A stretch of 64,000 nt of DNA, taken from positions 2,792,501 through 2,856,500 of the forward strand of contig NC_059550.1 in assembly GCF_905220415.1 (NCBI RefSeq), in the 5' to 3' direction. Source of the DNA: Colias croceus (lineage: Eukaryota > Arthropoda > Insecta > Lepidoptera > Pieridae). The notes under the pieces were generated by a model, which was not told the origin of the DNA, did not search any database, and saw only the letters and a list, made by a program, of their open reading frames with translations. Each line of letters begins with the position of its first letter. Positions within the stretch are counted from its first letter, which is position 1. The position numbers and the translations under genes are program-made. Shown here piece by piece: positions 47,524-58,850 of the stretch.

Positions 47524-47709
47524 CTAGCTTACCGCCCGCGGCTTCGCCCGCTTTGTCTAAAACCTAATAAATTATATACTAAAATCTTTCTCTTGAATCA
47601 CTCTGTATATTAAAAAAAAACGCATCAAAATCCTTTGCGTAGTTTTAAAGATTTAAGCATACAAAGGGATATAGAGACAGAGAGAGCGACTTTTATACTA
47701 TGTAGTGAT
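47524..47709 (-). mobile_element. Helitron-like element, ATCACTACATAG group
   Basis: CTAG at 47524-47527 followed by CTTACCGCCCGCGGCTTCGC; the right end is ACTATGTAGTGAT. Close to the copies at 25937 and 49174. Confidence 0.65.
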
Positions 47710-48560
47710 GAAGTGAAGTTCTAACTTCTAACTAGGTGGTAAGTAAGGTAAAGCATACTTTAATGGTAGGACGGGAAATCACTCCATTCTCCTCGACCGG
47801 CGTGTGATAAATCGTCACAATTTTTCTTTCATGTCCGTGAAATGCTTTTGATGTACTATGATGGAGTTGCGGCAAGTCTAGAAAGTTCTTTTTTTGCGTT
47901 TTTCATGTCGGTCGGTTCTAATTGCTTACAATAAGACTTTAAAGGCAAACGGCTGGAAGGGACCGAAATAAGCTTGAATAAGAAATTAATAATACTTACG
48001 TAAGAAAATCTAAAAATAAATGCGATATAAATCTCAGTAAAAGCACAATCACTACATAGAACATTTAATCTCTTTGCTAATTTCTTCACCATTTTGTTAG
48101 GGAGCTTTACGAAAAGATGAGACGCAGACGATTCACGATAAATGTAACAAAATTTGTGTACACAAATACCGTTTATAACATGTCGTTTATTCATTATACA
48201 ATGTACATCCACATATTACAATATTCCATTCTATTCCAAACAGGCATGTTTACGACGGTCTATTTCATTGTCTGAAATAACATAGCGAAAATGTTATAAG
48301 TTTGCGCGAAAATCCGTGTTATACATAGGTAATGCGGATATTTCCCTAGCAACAGTACAATGGCTGCGTATTTCGGAAAGGAATTCTTTTAGGTCACGTA
48401 CTGTGACGGATCGAGGACGGAGGAGATAGGCCTGCACATATCCGATATATTTCACCGATCAACGTTGCCCGTGGAATTTGTTTTTCGCTGGCTTTTGCGG
48501 TTGATACGTTACAATGCTCGACAGTGGCTAGTTTTTTCGTGGGTTACGTTTTTTATATAA

Positions 48561-48716
48561 AAAAGAGCGTGTGTGCCGAGCACACGTGTCAGAAGTGAAA
48601 CTTCTTTGGCAATTTTCAAAGATACCAAATTGTCGCCTTACTCCATGACGTGACGGTATTGCCATGACGCGACCTTGAAATTTTACTCTCATCATTCCTA
48701 AAGTAGTTTCACTTCA
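48561..48716 (+). mobile_element. MITE, GAAGTGAAACTTC family
   Basis: AAAAGAGCGTGTGTGCCGAG at the left, CAGAAGTGAAACTTCTTTGG inside, TGACGTGACGGTATTGCCAT in the middle and AGTAGTTTCACTTCAA at the right. Confidence 0.55.
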
Positions 48717-49173
48717 ATAGCTCGTGCTCGTTGTTCGCAGAGTATAACCAGGTAAAAAGTAACAAGGTAAATGCTATCTCATTTATAATTTATATTCTAC
48801 AAAATGGTGCTAAAAGAATCCTGGTTAAAGGCTTCGCTGTTAGTCTCTTCTATCAAAGGGCTTGTATAGAAGTGTTTATGAGCTACATTATTTTAGCACA
48901 ATATTATTTGATGAGAGAGGGCTTGGAGCCCGCCTTTTGGATATTATAAAATAAGATTAAACCTAATGTACAATAAAGTATAAATAAATAAATATTTATA
49001 CTGAAATAATAGGAACAAAAAATATGAATCCCACTATGTAGGTACGAGTATATCCGATTTCAGCTTGCATTTGACCGATTTGTGTAACAAAAGTAAAAAA
49101 AGTAAGCTTGTAATCTAAATAGAAGAGGTTCAATTGAGAAGAAATAGAGGGTTTGAAATTTGTTTTATCTCTC

Positions 49174-49363
49174 ACTATATTACCGCCCGCGGCTTCGCCC
49201 ACTTTGTTTAAAACCTAATAAATTATATACTAAAACCTTCCTTTTGAATCACTCTATCTATTAAAAAAACCGCACCAAAATCCGTTGCGTAGTTTTAAAG
49301 ATTTAAGCATACAAAGGGACATAGGGACAGAGAAAGCGACTTTGTTTTATACTATGTAGTGAT
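49174..49363 (-). mobile_element. Helitron-like element, ATCACTACATAG group, altered end
   Basis: TTACCGCCCGCGGCTTCGCC is intact but the terminal CTAG has become CTAT. The right end ATACTATGTAGTGAT is normal. Confidence 0.6.
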
Positions 49364-52221
49364 TAATATCTAAAAAATACTCTCACAAATGTAACACGAG
49401 TATAAATTAAATCTTTGTTACCTATTTTAGAAGGAAAATGACTTAATATATATTATTATTATACGTTAATTACTACTTAGTACTATAATTCAGGTCACTT
49501 AAAACGTATTTAAATATTTAACATGGACCACTGTTAATTACCATCTACGTAACGAGTCCCTGGACTTATAATTAATAATATGTAAATCTTAATACAAGGA
49601 CAACACATTATACTTACTTTTCTTACTAACAACCATATGGAATTTGGAAATAAATGAAATAAATTGACTTTCATAAAAACTCAAAACATAATATGTATGA
49701 CTAATTTCCTATTTGTTAGTGCTTATTAAAAACTTATAGATATGTTTTAGAATAATATTCATATTTCATCCAAATCAATCGAAATAATCGAAATAGAATT
49801 AATTACAAGTAACAATATTCCATACATACTAGTGATTAAAAAGTCATTATTATTACAATGATATTCTCACATAGGTAGCTCATAATATATGGATTATTCA
49901 ATTCAATTTAAGAAATAAGTTCCTATATCATATACTTAAATAGATACAAAGCTCTACAAATCGTATTTATTTCCAATAATTCCTAATTTATTACGTAATT
50001 ACTGCGATCCGAAGATATTTTGATTCTGAGTGAATTCACATGTATCATGGGCCTCAGCCCACACCCATACATATTTTATCATTCGGCTTGCTTGCGTTTC
50101 GCAAATGTAGAAAATAAAGTATAATCCTCTGGGTACGGTTAATCCTTTCGCTTTCAAAAATTCACTACATTGCTTACGTTCTTATTTCACGGTTCAAACG
50201 AGATCAAAAAGTACTAAATAGAAATGTTTTACGTGTTAGTGTAGTACGGGCATTCAAACTAGGTGTGAATAAATCTGTCGTTCTTAGATTATTTTATCTT
50301 ATTTTTCTAATATTTATTTTTAATTTTACATTTTCATTAAAATTGATTGCAAAATCTATGTTATAATGATAACTACGTGTCTTTGAAGAAACTTCTGCGC
50401 GTTAAGAGGAAAATTTCAAAATCGTATCATGCAATACCGTTACGCCATGGAATAAGGGGACTTTCACTTCTGACAAGTGTGTTTAGAAAAACTATTAATG
50501 TAGTTATTAACAAAATGTAAAATTAATGAAATGCTATTCACATTATAAAATGTGTTATTTTACATAAAAGTACCTATACACCTTTCAAACACACACTTCC
50601 CTAATCTTATTTACAAACACGCTCTATTCATACGTTCATAAACTAACACAACAAACACTACTTTCATATGTCCACAAAACTTATATTATCTGTGCGATCA
50701 AAAGAAAAACCCGTCTGTCCGTCTGTGACGTTGACATAAAGGTTGTTGCGTGACCCATCGTGTGTCAACGGATCTGATGAATGCCTTGCTAAAACTGTTT
50801 TTAGCTACGGAAATATCCTTCCTTTTTAACTGGCTGTTGACTTGACTAGACAAGAGAAGTCACTCCATAGGGACATGGGACTTTTAAGTATATAGTTTAA
50901 AAATTAGAAGGTGAAATAGTTAAAGGTAAATTCTGGGAATTACTGAACATTATTTTTGTATTAATACACAAAAATTCATGTTTTATACCGAAAAAGGATT
51001 TGCAGAATTTTATAATTAATGTAAAGTGCACAATAAGTATTGCTATTGTTTCAATTTTATTTTTCAGTGATATTTTAAAGTATTTTATGTAAAAAAATTT
51101 ATTTATTGTACATACACAGAATTATAGAGAATAAAAGATTAAAATTGAATTATTTACGCTTTAACAATACAATTTTATTAAAATAAAATTTTATGAGTAT
51201 AATCTGTATTTCTGAGTATCGTTATATTTGAAACAAAACGCCAATTAAGGAATAAATAAAATAATTTTAAAATTTGTAGGTTGTGTAAACCTATCTTTTT
51301 TTCTTTTTTTATAGTGGGGAAATCTAAACCTATCTTGCTACCTCACAATGTAATAAATAAAATTTCAGTAACACTTACCTATTGTTTCTTTTTTATTAAA
51401 AAATGACGGTGTTTATTTACGGCATGCCAACAGGATGGTTTCTATAGAAAAAATATTGATGAAATACGAATAAGGTGATAGGATTCTTACATTCCCACGC
51501 TTTCTTTTATTGGTTATGCTTTCATTTGGACGAAAATATTATGAATATTTCGACACACAAATAATTGATAGATGAAAATAAACATTATTCACGAATTTGA
51601 ATACCTTTCTTATTTATTAGAATACTTAATTAACATCTTTACTAATTTACCCCAATCTGTGACAAGGCTTAATATGCTAACATGGACCATAGTAATTAGT
51701 AGGTCATCTTCATAATACCAGTATTTATTGCACCGAATAAATCGAACATCATCAATATATTACTTTGTGAAAATATTGAGTTGCCATATATTAACAATTA
51801 CTGTTTATACCTACATCAAATAATGTTTGTGTAGTAAACTCGCTACCCAAATTTGTATTCATACGAAAGCACAAATTGAAATGAAATATTGTATTTACTT
51901 TTATTTCTTACCGGGAAAGTTTTTATGAAAAACTTTGCTAATATTCAGGTACTTTTATTAAACAAGCCATGTTAAAGCACTGTATAAACTAATTTTAGCG
52001 AGAAGCGGCTACTGGGTCGGCTTCCCAGTTCACAGATGAAAGGTGTTTGCGAAATGAATATTTTAAGTAATTAGTACTTTTAAAAAATTCATTCAGTGTT
52101 TCATTAAGTTCTTATCACACCTCTATAATCTGTTACTATAGTATATAAACTAGTTATTTTTAAACTCATTCAATGTATTAATGTTCTCATGTCCGTCTAT
52201 GTACGGTTAAATCTTTACTAA
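49364..52221 (+). other. AT-rich non-coding stretch
   Basis: The only item seen is a MITE fragment at about 50380-50484 (GAAGAAACTTCTGCGCGTTA to TTTCACTTCTGACAAGTGTG), the reverse orientation of the GAAGTGAAACTTC family. Confidence 0.45.
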
Positions 52222-52391
52222 TCTTATATATAAAAATGAATCGCAAAATGTGTTGGTAAGCGCATAACTCGAGAACGGCTGAACCGATTTCGATAATTCT
52301 TTTTTTATTATATTCCTTGAAGTACGAGGGTGGATCTTATGTAGAGAAAACGTAAACATGTACCACGGGCGAAGCCGGGGCGGACTGTTAG
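52222..52391 (+). mobile_element. Helitron-like element, unit 1 of a head-to-tail array
   Basis: Starts TCTTATATATAAAAATGAAT and ends GCCGGGGCGGACTGTTAG. The next unit begins at the very next base. Confidence 0.7.
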
Positions 52392-52560
52392 TCTTATATA
52401 TAAAAATGAATCGCAAAATTGTTGGTAAGCGCATAACTCGAGAACGGCTGAACCGATTTCGATAATTCTTTTTTTATTATATTTCTTGAAGTACGAGGAT
52501 GGATCTTATGTAGAGAAAACGTAAACATGTACCACGGGCGAAGCCGGGGCGGACCGCTAG
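52392..52560 (+). mobile_element. Helitron-like element, unit 2 of a head-to-tail array
   Basis: Starts TCTTATATATAAAAATGAAT and ends GCCGGGGCGGACCGCTAG. It differs from unit 1 by only a few substitutions and a 1-base length change. Confidence 0.7.
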
Positions 52561-52714
52561 TACCTATTATAAAGTTGAAGAGTTTGTTTGTTTGAACGCA
52601 CTAATCCCGGCAACTACTGGTCCGATTTGAAAAATTCTTTCGGTGTTCGATAGCCCATTCATCGAGGAAGGCTATATATCATCACTCTAACCATCAGGAG
52701 CGGAGCACAGCTAG
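52561..52714 (+). mobile_element. Helitron-like element, unit 3, different group
   Basis: Starts TACCTATTATAAAGTTGAAG directly after unit 2 and ends GAGCGGAGCACAGCTAG. The core CAACTACTGGTCCGATTTGA places it in the group of 25319-25511, not that of units 1 and 2. Confidence 0.6.
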
Positions 52715-53590
52715 TAACAGATATAATTCAAATTCTCAGAAAAATTATTAAAATAAATTAAGTAAACAGCAAAATGCGAGTTTATGATTATTGTATATAA
52801 AATAATAAACACAGTATGACAGTCTAAACTTTATTAATGACTAGTTTCCCTCCCCCGAAATGTACAAAGTACTAGATTATGCTTCTAGACTCCAGAGAGT
52901 TCTTGCAAAGTTGTATAAAACAGGGACATGGCTTAAAGTTATTATAATTAAAAAAGTTGCGGAATGCTGAATTTTTGTATTATGATTTATGGTCACAATT
53001 TTTACTTGCTTTTTATTTAGATTCGATCCCTTGTAAAGATATATTTACCATAATATCTTAGGAATTGTGATTTGAATAAAGCATATAAGAGTTTATTGAT
53101 TCTTCTTGAAGAAACTGCTTTCGAATTTGTAGTAATCAATTTCTATAAGATGATGCAAAACCACATGTAAAAGGAACAGCCTAGCTCTTGTAAATAATTT
53201 TTTTAGTTTTTAATCAAACGGCTTTAGGTACTGAATCTGAAAGCAGATGAAATGCACGTTGATCTTATAGAATCTAGATAAATATAAGTGCAGTATATAT
53301 ATTCTTACAGTGAGCTAATGGTATGGTAGGTATTACGTAATTTACTTTTTCTACTTAATTTTAATTTCGACATGAAAGTCTTCTCTGAGAAACAAATAAG
53401 TCTATTCCAAGCGTAATCATGTAATATGCAATTACCATTAACTTGTGATTCACCTCAAATTACATACAAATCACATTAAATCTACCGTGCCTTCATACCA
53501 TCCGATACGATATATCTGACGATAAAATCGGAGACAGTAAAATACTTTACTAAAATAATATGGGTATCATTTAAGCTATCACCAATTTAA
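52715..53590 (+). other. Non-coding sequence
   Basis: No gene or repeat recognised. Confidence 0.4.
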
Positions 53591-53883
53591 TTAGTTTTGT
53601 GTTTCTTAAATAATAGGGTTTGTCCTCAAAATAGTAGATCTGTCACCAAAATGTAGTCAATGCAAAATCAGTTCCACAATAAATCACCTAAAATCCTGAG
53701 ATATAAGGTCTAGTACCAAATAAATATTTATTGTTTAAAATAATTACCACTGAACAATCAGCGCTGGTTTAAAATAGCTGGCTTATGGCTAGCAGAATAG
53801 TAGATAAAACACTTAATAATTAAAGTTAAAATAATCAATATTTATTATTAAAAATAATTACCACTGAATAATCAGCTCTGGTT

Positions 53884-53896
53884 TAATAGCTGGCTT
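53884..53896 (+). repeat. LINE target-site duplication, left copy
   Basis: TAATAGCTGGCTT, repeated exactly at 55384-55396 on the other side of the LINE. Confidence 0.75.
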
Positions 53897-55383
53897 CTTC
53901 TTTCAACCTGTGTTCGTCCACTGTTGGACGTAGGTCTCACCCATGGCACGCCACTTAGCCCTATGGTTAGTTTCCTGCCGCCAGTTTTTGCCTGCTATCC
54001 TACGTAAGTCATCACTCCATCGTGTCATGGGGCGTCCTACACTACGTTTGCCGAGACGCGGTCTCCACTCTACAACACGGGTGCCCCAGCGGTTGTCCGT
54101 TCTGCGGCAAATGTGACCAGCCCACTGCCACTTCAGCTTACTAATCCGGTGAGCTATGTCGATAACCTTAGTTCTCTGTCGAATGACTTCGTTCCGGATT
54201 TTATCCCTTAGAGAAATACCGAGCATAGCTCTTTCCATAGCCCGCTGAGTGACTTTGAGTTGGTGGACCAGTCGAACTGTGAGTGTCCACGTCTCGGCTC
54301 CGTAGGTCAGCACTGGTAGGACGCACTGGTTGAATACTTTCGTCTTCAAGCACTGTGGTATCGATGACGTTAATATTCGGCGAAGTTTTCCGAATGCTGC
54401 CCAACCCAACTGTATCCGCCTGTTAATTTCCTTCTCGAAGTTGTTCCTACCCAATTGGAGCGTTTGTCCCAGGTAATTGTATTCCTGAACAACTTCAAGA
54501 GTTGCCCCATGAACAGTGATCGGTTCCGGTGTAATGTGATCGTTATACATGATCTTAGTTTTATCAATGTTCATGCGGAGACCGATGCGCTGGGATGAAT
54601 ATGCGAGGTCGTTCAGCATTTCTTGCAGGTCATGCAGTGATTCGGCCATTATCACGATATCGTCAGCAAAACGCAAGTGTGAGATGTATTTACCATTAAT
54701 GTTAATACCCCTTTCCATCCAGTTCAGCGTCTTGAACATATCCTCCAACGCGGTTGTGAACAATTTCGGTGAGATTACATCACCTTGTCTCACACCTCGC
54801 CGTAGATGGATATGCTCAGTACGCCGATTCTGAATTTGAACGGTCATCGTTGCAGAATTATAGAGTGATCTCAACACTTGTATGTATCGCCAATCGACCT
54901 GACACCGCTGTAAGGATTCGAGAACAGACCACGTTTCGATGCAGTCAAAAGCCTTCTCATAGTCCACAAAAGCGAGACAAAGGGGCTGATTGTACTCTTC
55001 GGTCTTTTGCACAATCTGCCGCACAGTGTGGATGTGGTCTATGGTGCTATAACCACATCGAAACCCGGCCTGTTCTGGAGGTTGAAATTCGTCGAGTCGG
55101 CGAGCAAGGCGGTTTGTGATGACCCTCGAAAACAACTTGTAAACGTGACTCAACAGTGAAATTGGGCGATAGTTCTTTAGAAGGGTTTTATTACCTTTTT
55201 TATGGAACAGTACGAAAACACTGTTGCTCCACGCCCGTGGAGTTCTCCCATTAAAGAGGACGGAATTAAACAGATCTGCAAGTTCATTTAGGACCGGAGC
55301 CCCTCCGGCTTTTAAGAGTTCCGTTGTTATTCCGTCGTCTCCTGCGGCCTTTCCATTTTTAAGTTGCCCGAGAGCCTAATAGC
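53897..55383 (-). mobile_element. 5'-truncated RTE-type LINE
   Basis: A minus-strand LINE of about 1.49 kb bounded by a 13-bp duplication. Its 3' end after the stop is very short and GAAGAAG-rich, as in RTE elements. The endonuclease region is missing; the copy is cut just before LGQLKNGKAAGDDG of the reverse transcriptase. Confidence 0.8.
53903..55374 (-). CDS. RTE-type LINE reverse transcriptase, open but 5'-truncated
   Basis: The frame is open for about 490 codons. It begins inside the protein with LGQLKNGKAAGDDGITTELL, then NYRPISLLSHVYKLFSRVIT, EQAGFRCGYSTIDHIHTVRQ, AFVDYEKAFDCIETWSVL with a first catalytic Asp, RRGVRQGDVISPKLF, and HLRFADDIVIMAESLHDLQE with the F-A-D-D catalytic pair. 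The C-terminal end, RLGKRSVGRPMTRWSDDLRR, is typical of RTE elements in moths. All reverse transcriptase motifs are present without a stop or frameshift, so it was inserted recently, but without the endonuclease and promoter it is unlikely to move by itself. Open frames on the opposite strand are shadows. Confidence 0.85.
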
Positions 55384-55830
55384 TAATAGCTGGCTTATGG
55401 CTAGCATAATTGTAGATAAAACACTAAAATAATCAATTTTTAAAGTGCGCCAATTTGTCTCCGCCCCTTTGATCATTTTTTCATTAAAATTATAAATTGA
55501 TGTATTAAATTGGTAACGAATACTATTAATTTAATATCTGGACGAAATAAAATGTAACTACTGTATTGGTGCCAAAATATCAAATAAAAAGGAGTCGCAG
55601 TCAGGGATCGATAATCGATTTATTTGGTGACAGATCTACCATTCTGAGCACAGAGCTATTATTTAAGTAACAAAACTGTTATTATAAGAACGATGTTTAT
55701 ATTCATGTAATCTATACATATAATAAAATCGTAGGAAAGTCAAAACTGTACATTGAATATTTTTTTAAAAGAATACCTGGGCCGTGATCTATAATCGATA
55801 TAGAAGCCAAAAACATAGTTTTTAGAATTT

Positions 55831-55894
55831 TTGTCTGTTTGTCTGTTTGTCTGTTTGTCTGTTTGTCTGTTTGTCTGTTTGTCTGTTTGTCTGT
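55831..55894 (+). repeat. (GTCTGTTT)n microsatellite
   Basis: About eight units of the 8-mer, immediately followed by GTCTGTATGTTTGTCC. Confidence 0.85.
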
Positions 55895-56130
55895 ATGTTT
55901 GTCCGAGCTAATCTCGAAAAGTACTGCATAGATTGACTTCAAATTTTGCATGAATATTACTAACAGGTCGGGTGAGGCTATAGGCTACATATTATCAAGC
56001 TATCACCTACGGGGGAGGAGCTGTGAACCTTTATTTTTCTTACGTATTCCGTGTATTACGACAGCGTACAATCTAAAGACTCATGTTTAAATGTTGGTTT
56101 CGAGTAAGCCATGCTATTATCTAGCTTTGC

Positions 56131-56500
56131 AAAATAAAAACTATGTCATTTACATAATTTGGGCAGAGAAACAGTTTAATGAATTTAGTAGTATAAAGAC
56201 AAATTAGAAACAGCGCCATCTATTAAATGTTATAAAAATCAAATCAATTTACACGTTAACTATTGGAAATTAATAATCAAATGACGCATATATAAATGTT
56301 GTTTGACAATATCTATATTGACACTATAAAAATTATGCCATTTAAGTAACTTGGGAAGAGAAACATAGCTTAAAGAATGTAAGTTGTATAATGTTAATTT
56401 TGTAACAGCGCCATCTATGAGATTTCGTAAAAATCAAATCAATTTACATGTTAACACTACTGAACACAATGTTAAAAATTAATAATTTAAATATAATTAT
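56131..56500 (+). repeat. Tandem duplication, about 192 bp period
   Basis: CTATGTCATTTACATAATTT with AACAGCGCCATCTATTAAAT and AAATCAAATCAATTTACACG recurs as TTATGCCATTTAAGTAACTT, AACAGCGCCATCTATGAGAT and AAATCAAATCAATTTACATG. The copies are diverged. Confidence 0.6.
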
Positions 56501-56730
56501 GTTATTTATTTATTTAACTCTTTAACCCATATCTTCCGTTCCCTATAAGATATATTTCGTGTAAATAATAAACTACATTTTTTTAAAGTGAGGGTAGATG
56601 TTTATTATTTTAAGTAAAAATAGACACCATTATCTACAGTTAATCTAATGATTGTGTTCCAAAAAGTATACTAATATATTGTTGTGTTCATTAGTTACAA
56701 TTTTAAAAATCTTCGTGTTTTATAAATTTA

Positions 56731-56917
56731 CTAGCTTACCGCCCGCGGCTTCGTCCGCTTTGTCTAAAACCTAATAAATTATGTACTAAAACCTTCCTCT
56801 TGAATCAGTCTATCTATTAAAAAAACCGCATCAAAATCTGTTGCGAAGTTTTAAAGATTTAAGCATACAAAGGGACATAGGGACACAGAAAGCGACTTTT
56901 TTCATACTATGTAGTGT
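56731..56917 (-). mobile_element. Helitron-like element, ATCACTACATAG group
   Basis: CTAG at 56731-56734 followed by CTTACCGCCCGCGGCTTCGT; the right end is CATACTATGTAGTGTT. It lies inside the possible 4.4-kb unit. Confidence 0.6.
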
Positions 56918-57038
56918 TATTTATAAAGCAATTGAATGCAATAAAACCAAAAATATCAAATGCAATCTTCGTGTTTTGTGAATTTTCACCATCATGCGTT
57001 CCCAAAAAAGGTAAGTTGTTACTTACAGGTATTTATTG

Positions 57039-57064
57039 AAATGAAATGAAATGAAATGAAATGA
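57039..57064 (+). repeat. (GAAAT)n microsatellite
   Basis: Five units of GAAAT, then GAATGATTCTTTTATTATTT, reminiscent of the LINE tail at 24796. Confidence 0.7.
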
Positions 57065-58640
57065 ATGATTCTTTTATTATTTTGAGGTGCATTGGGAACA
57101 GAAGTTTTTGATAAAATTTTATTTGTAAGTAGCTTTTTTTATATATTTACAGTTAACTTTTGATTTTTTTATTTACAGATTCAATGCTAATAAAATTATA
57201 TCGCCTTTGGAAGACGATTTCTGCTGATATTTTTACTACACCACTTGAAAATTGATGATTTGATGATAAAGACAGTAGCAGCGAGGATTAAGTGGAAATT
57301 AGTAATCATCCGCTTCGTCAATTTTTGACTGAAGTTAATGTCCAACGTCCAATGGTTCAATCATTGGAAGTATCTCGGGAAATTTTGGAGGATATTTTTC
57401 AGGAAGGAGAGGAGGGGCAGCCAACCACATATCAAACTACTACGTTTTAGTACCGAAAAAAATTTTATTGCCAAATGAAACGTAAATTTTGCACTCACAA
57501 CTTTACAAGTAATGTTTTTATTTTGACTTTGCGGTTATCTGATTATAATATTTATCGTTATGGCTATCGACGTACCGACCGTACTGGGATCAGAGTAGGT
57601 ACATGATATACAGTTCATCATCCAGGATTGCTTAGAGCATTTTCACACTGAAAAAGATGTTTTCTTTGAATCGTAGTTGCTTCATTTATTTATTTTTAAT
57701 CATTTTACATAATATGTTTTATATTTTATAAATATATCATTTTCATTATTTAAGTAGATAAAATAAATTATGTAACGGTTTTATAAGAAAACACATTATA
57801 TTTGTTAGGCGACGGTGATTTCTTCCAGGAAAAAGATATTCATCAGCTCAATAAAATTGAACAGTATGTTGTTAGTTATTCTTTAGATTCACAATTGTAA
57901 TGAGCATTTCCGCATGCAAGTTGTATCGTAGTTTAGATATATCATAGTTTTTACATATTAAAGTTCCAACAAAACCCTCAAATTTTTTAATAGAGTTGAG
58001 CAAGATAATTTGAAAAATGTGCCGTGTTAAGTATTATAGAAAAGGTTAGTTCGTTGGTAATTATTATTTCTTCTTCATTTACATGTTGTTAGTAAAAATA
58101 AACTTTAACTAACAGTCAAAGTAGTCAAAGTATATTTTAACTAATCTTATGTTCAGTATTTATCTGTATTATTATTGCTTGACAATTAATATATTTTCAT
58201 GTCGTATACCAAATTATAAACATAAGTTTAATATGTAATTAGCTGGATTTATTTTTACACACTCACAGACTTATATTTTATGTTAAATGTTAAAAGAGTG
58301 TTAATATGTAGTGTAAATCATAATACATTTTTTCACAATTAAAAATAATCCTTTTTTCTGATGGTGTTGGCATTGAATTAAACCGCGCTGTCGTTTCGTT
58401 CACAAAAAGTGATGTTATGAGGAGCATATTCGGTCCTCTTATCATAAAAAATCTGTGCGAAAACAATAAACACGTGTGAGGCCCTCACGGCAGATCGGGG
58501 CGGTCTGACGCGAAGTGGGGACAGCGTTGTCACTGTATCGCTCTAGCCACGCTGGTCAACAGACTTATTCGTTAGTTCAGTTTTGTATTAAGACCGCTGT
58601 GACGTCCAACCCGTGAGACAACCAAACCCGGTCTCCCCTA

Positions 58641-58850
58641 CTATCCCGTGAGACCGAACCTTCACTGAGAGGGTATGACGTCACACGGCTGATCGCAAAC
58701 GGCATATTGTACTATCCCGTGAGACCGAAACCCTCACTGAGAGGGAATTTCGTCTCACTACTGATCACGACAGTCATATTTTATCTCGAGAATCTGAAAC
58801 TTTACTCAATATGAAGACCGTTTGACAAATGATAGGGTGCATCATAATAA
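58641..58850 (+). repeat. About 71-bp tandem repeat, three copies, last one decayed
   Basis: CTATCCCGTGAGACCGAA starts at 58641 and 58712, each followed by TCACTGAGAGGG and a CTGATC(G/A)C segment; a third weak copy (TATCTCGAGAATCTGAAAC) starts at about 58782. The sequence just upstream, 58480-58640, is G+C-rich compared with its surroundings and unclassified. Confidence 0.6.

Larger units (their letters stand above)
53737..55440 (+). repeat. 114-bp tandem duplication, second copy split by a LINE
   Basis: AAAATAATTACCACTGAA starts at 53737 and again at 53851. The first copy runs through TAGCTGGCTTATGGCTAGCA and TAGATAAAACACTTAA. The second is interrupted at 53897-55383 by the LINE and resumes with GCTGGCTTATGGCTAGCATA at about 55389, ending near 55440. 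Confidence 0.7.
53593..55676. repeat. Imperfect inverted repeats flanking the duplication and LINE
   Basis: CTCAAAATAGTAGATCTGTC at 53634 is mirrored by GACAGATCTACCATTCTGAG ending at 55648, and the similarity extends outward (CTTAAATAATAG near 53603; CTATTATTTAAG near 55662). They may be ends of an older element that later received the tandem copy and the LINE. Confidence 0.45.

Noticed and set aside
54549..55119. Plus-strand frames of 94 and 116 codons
   Set aside because: They are antisense shadows of the LINE reverse transcriptase.
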